From assembly GCF_003260975.1 (NCBI RefSeq), contig NZ_CP030041.1, positions 2,589,001 through 2,653,000 on the forward strand: DNA of 64,000 bases, in the 5' to 3' direction. A program made the position numbers and the translations under genes. A model generated the notes under the pieces. It was given only the letters and a program-made list of their open reading frames with translations. It did not search any database and was not told the DNA's origin. Below are positions 8,446 to 17,464 of this stretch, piece by piece (the first letter of the stretch is position 1; every line of letters begins with the position of its first letter). This DNA comes from Echinicola strongylocentroti. GTDB lineage: Bacteria > Bacteroidota > Bacteroidia > Cytophagales > Cyclobacteriaceae.

Positions 8446-8637
8446 ATGCTATTTGTCGGAAGAATGTATCATCAAAAAATTGCAGTAATGTTCACATTAT
8501 TCAAACAACGACCTACCTTCCCTAAGGTAAAACCAGTAAATTTGAAGGATATTCAAATGTATATGGCAAAATTCGAAGAGTCTTTGAAGAACTTCGATGA
8601 GGTACAAAAAGAAAACGTTAAATCAATTACCAGATAA
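8446..8637 (+). CDS. Small hypothetical protein (up to 63 aa)
   Basis: Not a recognised family. The frame from 8446 encodes 63 residues. An internal ATG at 8488 would give a 49-residue protein beginning MFTLFKQRPTFPKV, which looks the more natural N-terminus. The product is charged and helical in appearance (LKDIQMYMAKFEESLKNFDEVQ), with no signal peptide or membrane segment. Support for it being real: it fills the gap between two terminators, the stop is 4 bp before a good hairpin terminator at 8641, and its composition is protein-like. No clear promoter or ribosome-binding site is visible. Confidence 0.5.
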   Translation: MLFVGRMYHQKIAVMFTLFKQRPTFPKVKPVNLKDIQMYMAKFEESLKNFDEVQKENVKSITR

Positions 8638-8640
8638 TAG

Positions 8641-8676
8641 TAAAAAGGTCATAATTTAGTGACCTTTATTTTTTCG
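8641..8676 (+). terminator. Terminator after the small ORF
   Basis: AAAGGTCA pairs with TGACCTTT across an 8-nt AT loop, followed by ATTTTTT. Confidence 0.85.
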
Positions 8677-8752
8677 CATTTTATTTTTCTTTTCGCAGTA
8701 TTAAGGTATTTTTAGTAATTACACAAAAACCACTTTTAACTGCGTTAAATCA

Positions 8753-10669
8753 ATGAGCTACATCCATTTTGATAAGACAGAATTAATTAACTTAAATTAT
8801 TCTCTCGAAAAAGAAACCATCAGGTCCAACCGATCGGGATGCTATACCAGCACCACTATCATCGGATGTAACACAAGGAAATACCACGGGCTGCTAGTGG
8901 CACCACAACCACAAATAGATTCGCAGCTCCATGTCCTGCTATCCACCATTCACGAAACAGTCATCCAGCGAGGAGCCAGTTTTAACCTCGGCATCTGCAA
9001 ATACCCCGGCAACTATTCGCCCAGAGGGCATAAATACTTGGAAGACTATAGCACTGAGCCCATCCCCAACCTAATATACAGGGTAGGCGGTGTAGTCCTA
9101 CAAAAAGAAATGATCCTCGACACCACCGCAGACCGAATGATGATAAAATACACCCTATTGGATGCTCACTCGCCCACCACACTCCGGCTGAGTCCTTTTT
9201 TGGCCTTCAGGGGTTATCATGGTCTATCCAAGGCCAACACCTATGTCAATAAAAAATACAACAAAGTAAAAAACGGCCTTGAATTCAAACTGTACGAAGC
9301 CTACTCTCCATTATCCCTCCAAACCTCCAAAAAGAATGACTTTATAGCGGTTCCAGACTGGTACTACGACATCGAGTACATTAGGGAAAAAGAACGCGGT
9401 TACGACTTTCTGGAAGACCTTTACGTACCCGGCTATTTTGAATTCCCCATCGAAAAAGGGGAGTCCGTCATATTTGCCGCTGGCTTAGAGGAAGCAGATC
9501 CCGATTCTTTGGCAGAAGCCTTTGAACGAGAACTCAAGAGAAGGACACCAAGAGACAATTTCGAAAACTGCCTTAAAAATGCCGCTGGCCAATTCATCAG
9601 TCGGCGCGGTGATGAGACCAGGGTCATTGCCGGTTACCCTTGGTTTGGCTGGTGGGGAAGGGACACGTTGATCGCCGTTCCAGGCCTCACCCTTACACAA
9701 GGTGACGACACCACTTTTAAAGAGGTCATGCACACCATGTCAAAAGACATCAAAGGTGCCATGTTTCCCAATATTGGCAGCGGAGGACAGTTTAACATGA
9801 ACACGCTGGATGCCCCACTCTGGTATTTTTGGGCGTGGCAGCAATACGAAAACTACACAGGAGATCGTAAAACTATCACCGACCAATACCTCCCCAAGCT
9901 GAAAGGCATTATCGACGGGCTCTTGGCCGGGAGTGATTTCAATATCAAGGTACTGGAAAACGGCCTGCTCTATGGCGGACAAGAAGGTATCGCCCTTACC
10001 TGGATGGATGCAGTCACCTCCGATGGCCCTGTTACTCCGCGGATCGGCTGCCCAGTTGAGATCAATGCACTTTGGTACAACGCACTTTGTTATTACCACG
10101 AACTTACAGGCGAAGATTTTGCAAGAGAGTTGGCAGAAAAGGTTAAAGCCGCCTTCGTTACCAATTTTTGGGACAAAGAGAAAGGCTACCTCGCTGATGT
10201 TGTCGACGGCAACCATAAAGATTGGTCCATCCGACCCAATATGGTATTCAGCACTTCACTTCCTTACAGCCCACTGGACGATCCCCAGAAAGCTGACGTA
10301 CTGGAAGCCATCAAGCTCTACCTCCTCACTCCTAGAGGACTCAGGACACTGGCTCCCCGTAACCCCGCCTACAAAGGCTACTACCAAGGAAACCAGTACC
10401 AAAGAGACAATGCATATCACCAAGGGACGGTATGGCCATGGCTACTTGGGCATTTTGCAGAAGGCTACTTAAAAATACACGGCAAAGCGGGCAAAAACAT
10501 GATCGAAAAGCTCCTTGAAGGCTTTGACGACACCATGACACAATATGGCATTGGCTCCATTGCGGAGATTTACGATGGCGACCCTCCACACAGGCCAAAA
10601 GGAGCTATTTCACAAGCTTGGAGTGTCGGAGAGCTTCTCCGGATCATGCATTTAGTTAATCAATATTAA
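8753..10669 (+). CDS. Amylo-alpha-1,6-glucosidase / glycogen debranching enzyme
   Basis: This 638-residue cytosolic enzyme removes alpha-1,6 branch points during glycogen breakdown. The N-terminal beta-rich domain (about 1-260) begins with SYIHFDKTEL and has the conserved CNTRKYHGLL. The C-terminal (alpha/alpha)6 debranching domain (about 270-638) carries GYPWFGWWGRDTLIA, ALTWMDA, GCPVEINALW and GTVWPWLLGHFAEGY. These fit the archaeal/bacterial GDE type rather than GH13 GlgX. It is the first gene of a three-gene operon; the next ATG is 12 bp after its stop. Neighbours are a glycosyltransferase and a GH57 protein, a combination typical of Bacteroidota glycogen loci. Confidence 0.93.
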   Translation: MSYIHFDKTELINLNYSLEKETIRSNRSGCYTSTTIIGCNTRKYHGLLVAPQPQIDSQLHVLLSTIHETVIQRGASFNLGICKYPGNYSPRGHKYLEDYSTEPIPNLIYRVGGVVLQKEMILDTTADRMMIKYTLLDAHSPTTLRLSPFLAFRGYHGLSKANTYVNKKYNKVKNGLEFKLYEAYSPLSLQTSKKNDFIAVPDWYYDIEYIREKERGYDFLEDLYVPGYFEFPIEKGESVIFAAGLEEADPDSLAEAFERELKRRTPRDNFENCLKNAAGQFISRRGDETRVIAGYPWFGWWGRDTLIAVPGLTLTQGDDTTFKEVMHTMSKDIKGAMFPNIGSGGQFNMNTLDAPLWYFWAWQQYENYTGDRKTITDQYLPKLKGIIDGLLAGSDFNIKVLENGLLYGGQEGIALTWMDAVTSDGPVTPRIGCPVEINALWYNALCYYHELTGEDFARELAEKVKAAFVTNFWDKEKGYLADVVDGNHKDWSIRPNMVFSTSLPYSPLDDPQKADVLEAIKLYLLTPRGLRTLAPRNPAYKGYYQGNQYQRDNAYHQGTVWPWLLGHFAEGYLKIHGKAGKNMIEKLLEGFDDTMTQYGIGSIAEIYDGDPPHRPKGAISQAWSVGELLRIMHLVNQY

Positions 10670-10681
10670 ACGTAATTTTTT

Positions 10682-11971
10682 ATGAAGGTATTAATGTTTG
10701 GATGGGAATTTCCGCCGCACATCTCCGGTGGGTTGGGCACTGCCTGCTATGGACTTCTTAAAGGAATGGCACATTTTGACCACGAAGTGGTTTTTGTCGT
10801 GCCAAAGCTCTATGGAGATGAAGATCCACTGGCAGACTTTGTCAATGCCAGCGATGTCGAGATCGATTACAGGGAAAAGCGGTTTAAAGAAATTTGGAAA
10901 AACCTCACTTATTTAGAGGTCAGTTCCTTCTTAATACCATACCTAGGACCGGAAGAGTACGCCCGATTCACCGATAAGGCCCTCCATGACAGAACGGACG
11001 TGGATGAAAGCATTTTTGCCAATAAGTTCTCTTTTAGCGGTAAATACACCAAGGACCTGATCATGGAAGTATCGCGTTATGCGTTAGTGGGTGCCCAAAT
11101 CGCCAAAAGCAAGGAGCATGACATCATCCATGCCCATGACTGGCTCTCTTTTCCTGCAGGTGTAGCCGCCAAAAAAATCAGCGGAAAGCCACTTGTTGTC
11201 CATGTACACGCCACAGAATTTGACCGATCAGGTGAGCATGTCAACCAGCGCGTATATGACATCGAGCGATCTGGCATGGAAATAGCAGACAAGATCATCG
11301 CTGTAAGCCATCTCACCAAGAAAACGATCATTACCCGCTATGGCATTCCTGAAGAAAAGGTCACCGTCATCCATAATGCTGTTCTGGACACCAGTATCAT
11401 CACCAGCACAGCCACTAAGAAAGTCCCTGAAAAAATAGTTACTTTTCTAGGAAGAATAACCTTCCAAAAAGGCCCTGAATACTTTATAGAAGCAGCCAAT
11501 AAGGTACTCAAAAAAGACGAAAATGTCCGCTTCGTAATGGCAGGATCAGGCGACCTGATGAACAGGATGATCGACCGCGTGGCTGAATTGCGGATAGCCA
11601 CCAAATTCCATTTTACCGGTTTTCTAAAAGGCGGAGATGTAGATCAGATGTTTGCCATCAGCGATGTCTATGTGATGCCTTCCGTGTCGGAGCCGTTTGG
11701 CATCTCTCCCCTTGAAGCTGTCCGCTACAACACTCCCGTGATTATTTCCAAGCAATCGGGAGTAGCAGAAGTCCTTACCAATGCACTAAAAATAGATTTT
11801 TGGGACATTGACGCAATGGCAGATGCCATCTTTGCCCTGCTTCACTATGGAGGGATATCTACGATGTTCCAACAATGCGGAAGTGAAGAACTCAAAAAAA
11901 TGAAGTGGGAGCACGTCGCTGAAAAGATCTTCGCCCTTTATGATAAAACTCTAACCGTAACACATTCATGA
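10682..11971 (+). CDS. GT-B glycosyltransferase, probable glycogen synthase-type enzyme
   Basis: This 429-residue cytosolic enzyme has the glycogen-synthase-like start KVLMFGWEFPPHISGGLG, where the usual KxGG-like nucleotide-sugar loop is replaced by SGGLG. The N-terminal Rossmann half includes HAHDWLSFPAGVAA. The C-terminal half has FLGRITFQKGPEYFIEAA and the GT4-type donor-binding motif SVSEPFGISPLEAV with its two glutamates. Fold and context point to extension of an alpha-1,4-glucan from an NDP-glucose donor. The donor cannot be told from sequence, and a GT4 role in another polysaccharide remains possible. The stop overlaps the next start by ATGA, so the two are translationally coupled. 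Confidence 0.85.
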   Translation: MKVLMFGWEFPPHISGGLGTACYGLLKGMAHFDHEVVFVVPKLYGDEDPLADFVNASDVEIDYREKRFKEIWKNLTYLEVSSFLIPYLGPEEYARFTDKALHDRTDVDESIFANKFSFSGKYTKDLIMEVSRYALVGAQIAKSKEHDIIHAHDWLSFPAGVAAKKISGKPLVVHVHATEFDRSGEHVNQRVYDIERSGMEIADKIIAVSHLTKKTIITRYGIPEEKVTVIHNAVLDTSIITSTATKKVPEKIVTFLGRITFQKGPEYFIEAANKVLKKDENVRFVMAGSGDLMNRMIDRVAELRIATKFHFTGFLKGGDVDQMFAISDVYVMPSVSEPFGISPLEAVRYNTPVIISKQSGVAEVLTNALKIDFWDIDAMADAIFALLHYGGISTMFQQCGSEELKKMKWEHVAEKIFALYDKTLTVTHS

Positions 11972-13179
11972 GAACCATTTGTTTTTATTTTCAGGTACAC
12001 CAGCCGTATCGGCTAAAACCTTACCGATTCTTTGATATTGGCGAAGATCATCACTACTGGGATGACTTTGCCAATAAAAGCATCATGCGAAAAGTAGCCG
12101 AAAAATGCTATCTGCCCATGAATGCTTTACTGCTCGAATTGATCGAAAAGTACCAGGGTAAGTTCAAAGTCAGCTTCTCTCTTTCGGGAGTATTCATGGA
12201 CCAAATGGAGGAATATGCTCCTGACGTCCTGGAGAGCTTCCAGAAACTCGTGGCCACTGGCCATGCAGAATTGCTGAACGAAACCTACGCCCATGCCCTT
12301 TCTGCCTTAAAAAGCAAAGAGGAATTTCATGACATGGTGCGCGCACAACAAGAGAAAGTCAAAAAACTCTTTAATGGCTATACCCCGAAAGTATTCCGTA
12401 ACACCGAATTGATCTATTCGGACATCATCGGTGAAATGGTCGCAGAACTTGGCTATGAGGCGATTCTCACAGAAGGCGCCAAGCATATCCTAGGCTGGAA
12501 AAGCCCCAATTATGTCTACTGCAATGCCATCGAGCCAAAGTTAAAAGTGCTCCTCAAAAACTTCCGCTTAAGCGATGATATCGCCTTCCGTTTTGGGGAA
12601 AAAGCCTGGGCGGACTGGCCACTCACCACGGACAAATTCGTCAATTGGATCAATCAAATTCCCCAAGAAGAGGAGGTCATCAACCTGTTCATGGACTACG
12701 AGACCTTTGGTGAGCACCAATGGGCAGAAAGCGGCATTTTTGAGTTTATGCGCCATCTCCCTGACGCGGTATTGAACCAATCGAACTTCTCCTTCTCCAC
12801 CCCATCAATGGTAGTGGAAGAAGCCTCACCTGTCGGCAAGATCCATGTGCCTGTCCCTATTTCTTGGGCGGATGAAGAACGGGATCTCACCGCTTGGCTG
12901 GGCAATGACCTTCAGGACGAAGCATTTGACCGCCTGTATGAGCTGGAACCGCTGGTCCGACAGTCGAAGGATCCACAAATCCAAAAAGACTGGAAATACC
13001 TCCAGACCAGTGACCACTTCTATTACATGTGTACCAAATTTTTCTCCGATGGAGATATTCACGCTTATTTCAGCCCTTACGATAGCCCCTATGAGGCATT
13101 CATCAACTTCATGAATGTCCTTAGCGATTTTATGCTGAGGCTGAAAAAAGAGCAGAACACACCCATTACAGAAAAATAA
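11968..13179 (+). CDS. GH57-family alpha-amylase-like glycoside hydrolase
   Basis: This 403-residue cytosolic protein shows the GH57 conserved regions: HQPYRL near the N-terminus (about 11-16), GHAELLNETYAHAL (about 98-111), RNTELIYSD with the nucleophile E147, and MDYETFGEHQW (242-252) with the likely acid/base D243. GH57 enzymes act on alpha-1,4 and alpha-1,6 glucans as amylases, 4-alpha-glucanotransferases or branching enzymes; which one is not decided here. No signal peptide, so it probably works on intracellular glycogen made by its operon partners. Last gene of the operon, followed by a terminator 2 bp after the stop. Confidence 0.9.
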   Translation: MRTICFYFQVHQPYRLKPYRFFDIGEDHHYWDDFANKSIMRKVAEKCYLPMNALLLELIEKYQGKFKVSFSLSGVFMDQMEEYAPDVLESFQKLVATGHAELLNETYAHALSALKSKEEFHDMVRAQQEKVKKLFNGYTPKVFRNTELIYSDIIGEMVAELGYEAILTEGAKHILGWKSPNYVYCNAIEPKLKVLLKNFRLSDDIAFRFGEKAWADWPLTTDKFVNWINQIPQEEEVINLFMDYETFGEHQWAESGIFEFMRHLPDAVLNQSNFSFSTPSMVVEEASPVGKIHVPVPISWADEERDLTAWLGNDLQDEAFDRLYELEPLVRQSKDPQIQKDWKYLQTSDHFYYMCTKFFSDGDIHAYFSPYDSPYEAFINFMNVLSDFMLRLKKEQNTPITEK

Positions 13180-13180
13180 A

Positions 13181-13210
13181 AAAATCCCCGGCTCACTACC
13201 GGGGATTTTT
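13181..13210 (+). terminator. Terminator of the glycogen operon
   Basis: AAAATCCCCGG pairs with CCGGGGATTTTT across a 7-nt loop. Its position between convergent genes and A/T tails on both sides suggest it may also stop clpB transcripts from the right. Confidence 0.9.
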
Positions 13211-13266
13211 ATTAGCTTCAACTGCAACTGACTGCTTGATCAACATCAGCAGCGCCTTGTCCTAGA

Positions 13267-15879
13267 TCATACTTCCACATCTTCTACATTCTTAAAGTAA
13301 ACCTGTTTATCTGCATCCAAGTCTACCAAGACCGCTGCATCGTTTTTGATGTATCCGCTTAGGATCTGTTTGGACAATTCATTCAAAACCAATCGCTGCA
13401 TGGTTCTCTTCAGTGGCCGTGCTCCGAATTGCGGGTCGAAACCTACCTCTCCAAGATAATCAAGCACCTCCTTGGTCGCATCGATTTCTATTCCCGAATC
13501 AGCCAATCGCTGCTGGATCTCCTTCCATTGAATATCCACGATCTTGCGGGTAACTTCCCTGTTCAATGGCTCAAACATAACGGTCTCATCGATCCTGTTC
13601 AAGAATTCTGGCCTAACTGACTTTTTCAACAACTCAAACACTTCCTTCTTGGTATCCTCCATCACCTGCTCTTTGTTCCAGTCATCGATGGAAGCAAACC
13701 GCTCTTGAATCAACTGCGAGCCGATGTTGGTCGTCAGGATAATAATCGTGTTTTTGAAATTGGCCACTCGACCTTTATTATCCGTCAACCTACCATCATC
13801 CAATACCTGCAAGAGGATGTTGAACACATCAGGGTGGGCTTTCTCTATCTCATCCAAGAGAATAACAGAATAAGGCTTCCTTCTCACCGCTTCTGTCAGC
13901 TGGCCACCTTCGTCATAGCCCACATAGCCTGGAGGTGCTCCCACCAGTCTACTTACCGCATGCCGCTCCTGATATTCGGACATATCGATCCGAACCATGG
14001 CATTATCGTCATTGAAAAGGTACTCTGCCAATGCCTTGGCCAATTCCGTCTTCCCCACACCGGTGGTTCCCATAAAGATGAAGGAACCTATGGGTCGCTT
14101 GGGATCCTGCAGGCCAGCCCGGCTCCTGCGTACCGCATCGGACAAAGCAGCAATCGCTTCTTCCTGACCAGCCACGCGCTTGCCAAGCTCATCTTCCAAG
14201 TGAAGCAACTTCTCTCGCTCACTCTCCAACATCCTGGAAACAGGAATCCCTGTCCACTTGGCCACTACGGCCGCAACATCTTCAGCATCCACTTCCTCTT
14301 TCAGCAAAGGCGAACCTTCCTGCATCTCCTGAAGTTGCTCCTTGAACGATTCCAGTTTCTGCTCACTTTCGCTGATCTTGCCGTAACGGATCTCCGCTAC
14401 TTTTCCAAAATCCCCAGTGCGCTCGGCTTGCTCGGCTTCCAATTTAAACTTGTCGATATTTTCTTTCTCGCGCTGAATGCCCATAATGACCGCCTTTTCA
14501 CTTTCCCATTTGGCCTTCACTGACTGGCGCGTCTCTGACAACTCGGCTATTTCCTTGCTCAACACCGACTCTTTGTCCTTGTTCTTCTCACGACGGATGG
14601 CTTCCCGCTCGATTTCCAACTGCATGATCCGCCTGTTCAGCTCGTCCAGCTCCTGAGGAAGGGAATCTATCTCCATCCTCAACTTGGCCGCAGCTTCGTC
14701 CATCAAGTCGATGGCTTTGTCAGGCAAGAAGCGATCTGAGATATACCGCTGGGACAATTCCACCGCTGAAATAACGGCATCATCCTTCACCCTCACCCCA
14801 TGGTGCAACTCGTACTTGTCCTTGATACCACGTAAGATGGAAATGGCATCGGCAGCATCCGGCTCATCCACGATCACCGACTGGAACCTTCGTTCTAAGG
14901 CCTTGTCCTTCTCCACGTATTTTTGGTATTCCTTCAGCGTAGTGGCTCCTATGGCATGTAACTCACCCCTCGCAAGGGCCGGCTTCAGCAAGTTGGCCGC
15001 ATCCATGGCTCCTTCGCCACCGCCACCTGCACCGATCAAGGTATGGATTTCATCGATGAACAGAATGATCTCTCCATCGGAATCAGTCACCTCTTTGATG
15101 ACTGCTTTCAGCCTTTCTTCGAACTCACCTTTGTACTTGGCACCAGCTACCAGTAAGCCCATATCCAGGGAAATCAGGGTTTTGGACTTTAGGTTTTCTG
15201 GCACATCGCCGCTAACGATCCGCTGCGCCAAGCCTTCCACTATCGCAGTCTTACCAACACCTGGCTCACCCAGTAGGATGGGGTTGTTTTTGGTCCTTCG
15301 TGCCAAAATCTGTAGCACCCTCCTGATCTCTTCATCACGACCAATAACTGGATCAATTTTACCCTTCTTGGCCAATTCATTCAAGTTTTTGGAGTACTTT
15401 TCCAGAGACCTGTATTTTGCTTCTGCGTTTTGGTCAGTCACTTTACTGCCCTGTCTTAATTCTTTGATGGCTTCGATCAGCCCTTTTTCGGTTACACCTT
15501 GGTCTTTGAGCAACTGGGCCGACTTATCACCGCCAGAAAGAATTCCCAGTAGCAAATGCTCTACCGCCACAAACTCATCCCCAAATGTTTTCAGGTAACC
15601 TTTTGCTTTGGTCAATACTTGATTTCCTGCATTGGACAGGTACGGTTGCTGCCCACTGACTTTAGGGAATGACTGGATGATCTCGTCCAATTTCTGCGAA
15701 ATCAACTTCCTGTTCACCCCAAGTTTTTTGAAAACAAAATCAACCACGCTCTCATCTTCCGCAAGGATCCCCTTTAGCACATGTGCCGGCTCAATGGCCT
15801 GCTGCTGCTCGGCCATACAAAGCTCTGCCGCTTTTTGAATGGCTTCCTGCGATTTGATCGTAAATTGTTTAAAATCCAT
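13267..15879 (-). CDS. clpB: ATP-dependent chaperone ClpB (Hsp100 disaggregase)
   Basis: This 870-residue hexameric AAA+ unfoldase dissolves protein aggregates together with DnaK. Order of domains: Clp N-domain (1-145), first AAA+ module with Walker A GEPGVGKT and the conserved GAKYKGEFEERLKAV, the ClpB-specific coiled-coil middle domain (about 410-530, rich in Glu/Lys and Arg), second AAA+ module with Walker A GTTGVGKTE and SRLVGAPPGYVGY, and the C-terminal oligomerisation domain (GARPLKRTMQRLV). The long middle domain separates it from ClpA and ClpC. Full length for the family. No consensus -7 box lies immediately upstream; heat-shock control is expected from the family but not visible here. 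Confidence 0.96.
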   Translation of the reverse strand: MDFKQFTIKSQEAIQKAAELCMAEQQQAIEPAHVLKGILAEDESVVDFVFKKLGVNRKLISQKLDEIIQSFPKVSGQQPYLSNAGNQVLTKAKGYLKTFGDEFVAVEHLLLGILSGGDKSAQLLKDQGVTEKGLIEAIKELRQGSKVTDQNAEAKYRSLEKYSKNLNELAKKGKIDPVIGRDEEIRRVLQILARRTKNNPILLGEPGVGKTAIVEGLAQRIVSGDVPENLKSKTLISLDMGLLVAGAKYKGEFEERLKAVIKEVTDSDGEIILFIDEIHTLIGAGGGGEGAMDAANLLKPALARGELHAIGATTLKEYQKYVEKDKALERRFQSVIVDEPDAADAISILRGIKDKYELHHGVRVKDDAVISAVELSQRYISDRFLPDKAIDLMDEAAAKLRMEIDSLPQELDELNRRIMQLEIEREAIRREKNKDKESVLSKEIAELSETRQSVKAKWESEKAVIMGIQREKENIDKFKLEAEQAERTGDFGKVAEIRYGKISESEQKLESFKEQLQEMQEGSPLLKEEVDAEDVAAVVAKWTGIPVSRMLESEREKLLHLEDELGKRVAGQEEAIAALSDAVRRSRAGLQDPKRPIGSFIFMGTTGVGKTELAKALAEYLFNDDNAMVRIDMSEYQERHAVSRLVGAPPGYVGYDEGGQLTEAVRRKPYSVILLDEIEKAHPDVFNILLQVLDDGRLTDNKGRVANFKNTIIILTTNIGSQLIQERFASIDDWNKEQVMEDTKKEVFELLKKSVRPEFLNRIDETVMFEPLNREVTRKIVDIQWKEIQQRLADSGIEIDATKEVLDYLGEVGFDPQFGARPLKRTMQRLVLNELSKQILSGYIKNDAAVLVDLDADKQVYFKNVEDVEV

Positions 15880-16121
15880 TTTTATCTATTGCTTATTTTT
15901 TTCAAGATTATCTTTTGAGCTTCGTGCTCAGCATACATTTATCAAATCCAGCACCAATCCGTAAAAATCGAATTATTCGGAAAAAATGTCTGATAAAGCA
16001 CAAAAAACACGTCTATTTAGGACTTTTTGACAGTAAAATTGCATCATCAAAAGATTCCTATCCCATCTTTTGTCACTCACTAAATTTACTTGCCCGCAAC
16101 TTTCTCTTTTTTTTTGGCATT

Positions 16122-16179
16122 AAACCTGGAATATGCATTCGCCTACCTATTACGGTTTCTAATGCATAATTAAGGTTAA
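16122..16179 (-). repeat. MITE-like repeat, internally deleted copy D
   Basis: Both terminal arms of the 172-bp family are present (AAACCTGGAATATGCATTCG on one side; the other arm reads TAACCTTAATTATGCATTAG on the opposite strand), but the roughly 110-bp interior is missing, leaving about 58 bp. Confidence 0.65.
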
Positions 16180-16184
16180 AAACG

Positions 16185-16213
16185 GAAGCCACTAAGCCAC
16201 CAAGACACTAAGG
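16185..16213. repeat. CACTAAG-type short repeat
   Basis: The units AGCCACTAAG, CCACCAAG and ACACTAAGG form a degenerate tandem repeat of a type often seen between bacterial genes. No function is evident. Confidence 0.4.
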
Positions 16214-16469
16214 TATATGTTGAAAAAACTGTTGTTCAGACAGCTGCGCAGCGGAACTAGGGGCCAATAGATTTTAACTCAACAGGACCCGCATGGCTTA
16301 TTCCTTTGGAAGACAAATCGGCTCGCAGTGTTTATTTGTAAATCGAACTCGGGCTAATAAATGCCTTTGGCCTAACTTGAGTGCAGGTTGTCACCTGCAC
16401 CTTCTATATGACCCTCCGTCAAAGGCGGATGAGGCAGGATACTCAGTTGCTAACGCATATTCGGGGTTC

Positions 16470-17153
16470 AATGCCGTTTAGTTAAGGCTATTTCCCTGTT
16501 TTCACATGCTAGGAGTTTCTTTTCTATTTGACTTTAACTGTATGGCTTTGGCCATTTTGGTGGATTGTATCCTTTTCCTTTTTTCCATTGATGAAAAAAG
16601 AAAGAAAAAAATCTAGGCCGGTGGTCTGCCCTTTAAAATGGGATATAGATTTCCCATGCGACGTGGATCAGTCACCCATTTTAATTTTCACCCAGTGGCT
16701 CCGGGCTAAAAGAGAGTGGATCTCGCTGTTCCACGACGCGAGCTAACTCCCTTTCTTAACAGCCTGCACCACCGGATGAAAAACAGGCATACCAAGGGCC
16801 GTCATATGGAAGCAACACCTTTTTGGGACTTATTAACTGAATCCGCCTTGCAGGTATTGGGCGTTAAGAAATTAAAAAGCGGGCGGGCAAAAAGGCAGGC
16901 TTGTTTGACGAAATTCTGGCCAAAAAGAATGTAGGCAGCTAAAAAGGAGGAGTTTGCCTGCATGAGGGAAGATTTTAATTTTAGGCCAATAGATGCACAG
17001 CGGCGGGGTTTTTTGGTTACTTTTTTGACCTGAAGCAAAAAAGTGACAAAGGTAAAGAGATGAAAACCATCTTGGAATTTAGCAAGAAAAATAACTGCCC
17101 AAGGAAAAAATATAGAACACATATTTCCAGATACACACTAAACTAAACGGCAT
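16470..17153. mobile_element. 684-bp putative non-autonomous element with 14-bp inverted repeats
   Basis: The left end AATGCCGTTTAGTT (16470-16483) and right end AACTAAACGGCATT (17140-17153) are perfect inverted repeats. Directly outside each end is ATTCGGGGTT (left flank TATTCGGGGTTC, right flank AATTCGGGGTTT), consistent with a 10-bp target duplication. The flanks joined together recreate the outer arm of the MITE-like family (GCATATTCGGGGTTTAAAC), so the insertion appears to be into that repeat. No intact transposase is inside; the only longer frame (16802-17122, minus) is not recognisable. Confidence 0.5.
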
Positions 17154-17259
17154 TAATTCGGGGTTTAAACTCAACCAAATCAACTCATCATTCTTTCAGC
17201 CCATCCCGCCATTCGGTAAGATAGGCTACTGCGGTTTCCAATGTATAAATCGAGGCAAA

Positions 17260-17349
17260 GTGCCAGCGGCACGATAAATTTTGTAACCTGTGGATTCATC
17301 CGCAGAAGGTTAAGATCCTCTCATTTTCCAGAACGAGTGCCATCGGCAC
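17260..17349. repeat. Pair of GTGCC-NNN-GGCAC hairpins
   Basis: GTGCC-AGC-GGCAC at 17260-17272 and GTGCC-ATC-GGCAC at 17337-17349, both followed by CGATA- or GGATGATA-like sequence. Between them, a weaker palindrome lies at about 17285-17311 (AACCT...AGGTT). REP-like; function unknown. Confidence 0.55.
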
Positions 17350-17452
17350 GGATGATAGCTATCCCTACACGAAAATTGTTCCCCTTCAAAACACTTAATG
17401 CGTTTGCCCTGACTTGACACATCGCCACTGTTTTACAATCCCATAAATTCCC

Positions 17453-17460
17453 TACCTTTG
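17453..17460 (+). promoter_or_regulatory. -7 promoter box abutting rlmN
   Basis: TACCTTTG, a perfect TAnnTTTG match, ends only 4 bp before the rlmN ATG (17465). If it is used, transcription would start at or within a few bases of the start codon. Confidence 0.6.
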
Positions 17461-17464
17461 CATT

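Larger units (their letters stand above)
15880..17464. other. 1.6-kb gene-free region with several repeat families
   Basis: No recognisable protein in any frame. From left to right: an internally deleted MITE-like copy (16122-16179); a CACTAAGNCACCAAG-type repeat (16185-16213); a hairpin GTGCAGGT-TGTC-ACCTGCAC (16383-16402); a split arm of the MITE family (16450-16469); an element with 14-bp inverted repeats (16470-17153); two GTGCC-NNN-GGCAC hairpins (17260-17272, 17337-17349); and the rlmN promoter (17453). Small open frames such as 16802-17122 on the minus strand lie inside the repeat element and look fortuitous. Confidence 0.6.

Noticed and set aside
16802..17122. 106-codon minus-strand open frame inside the 684-bp element
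   Set aside because: No recognisable domain, ends in low-complexity Phe/Lys-rich sequence, and lies wholly within a repeat; more likely fortuitous.
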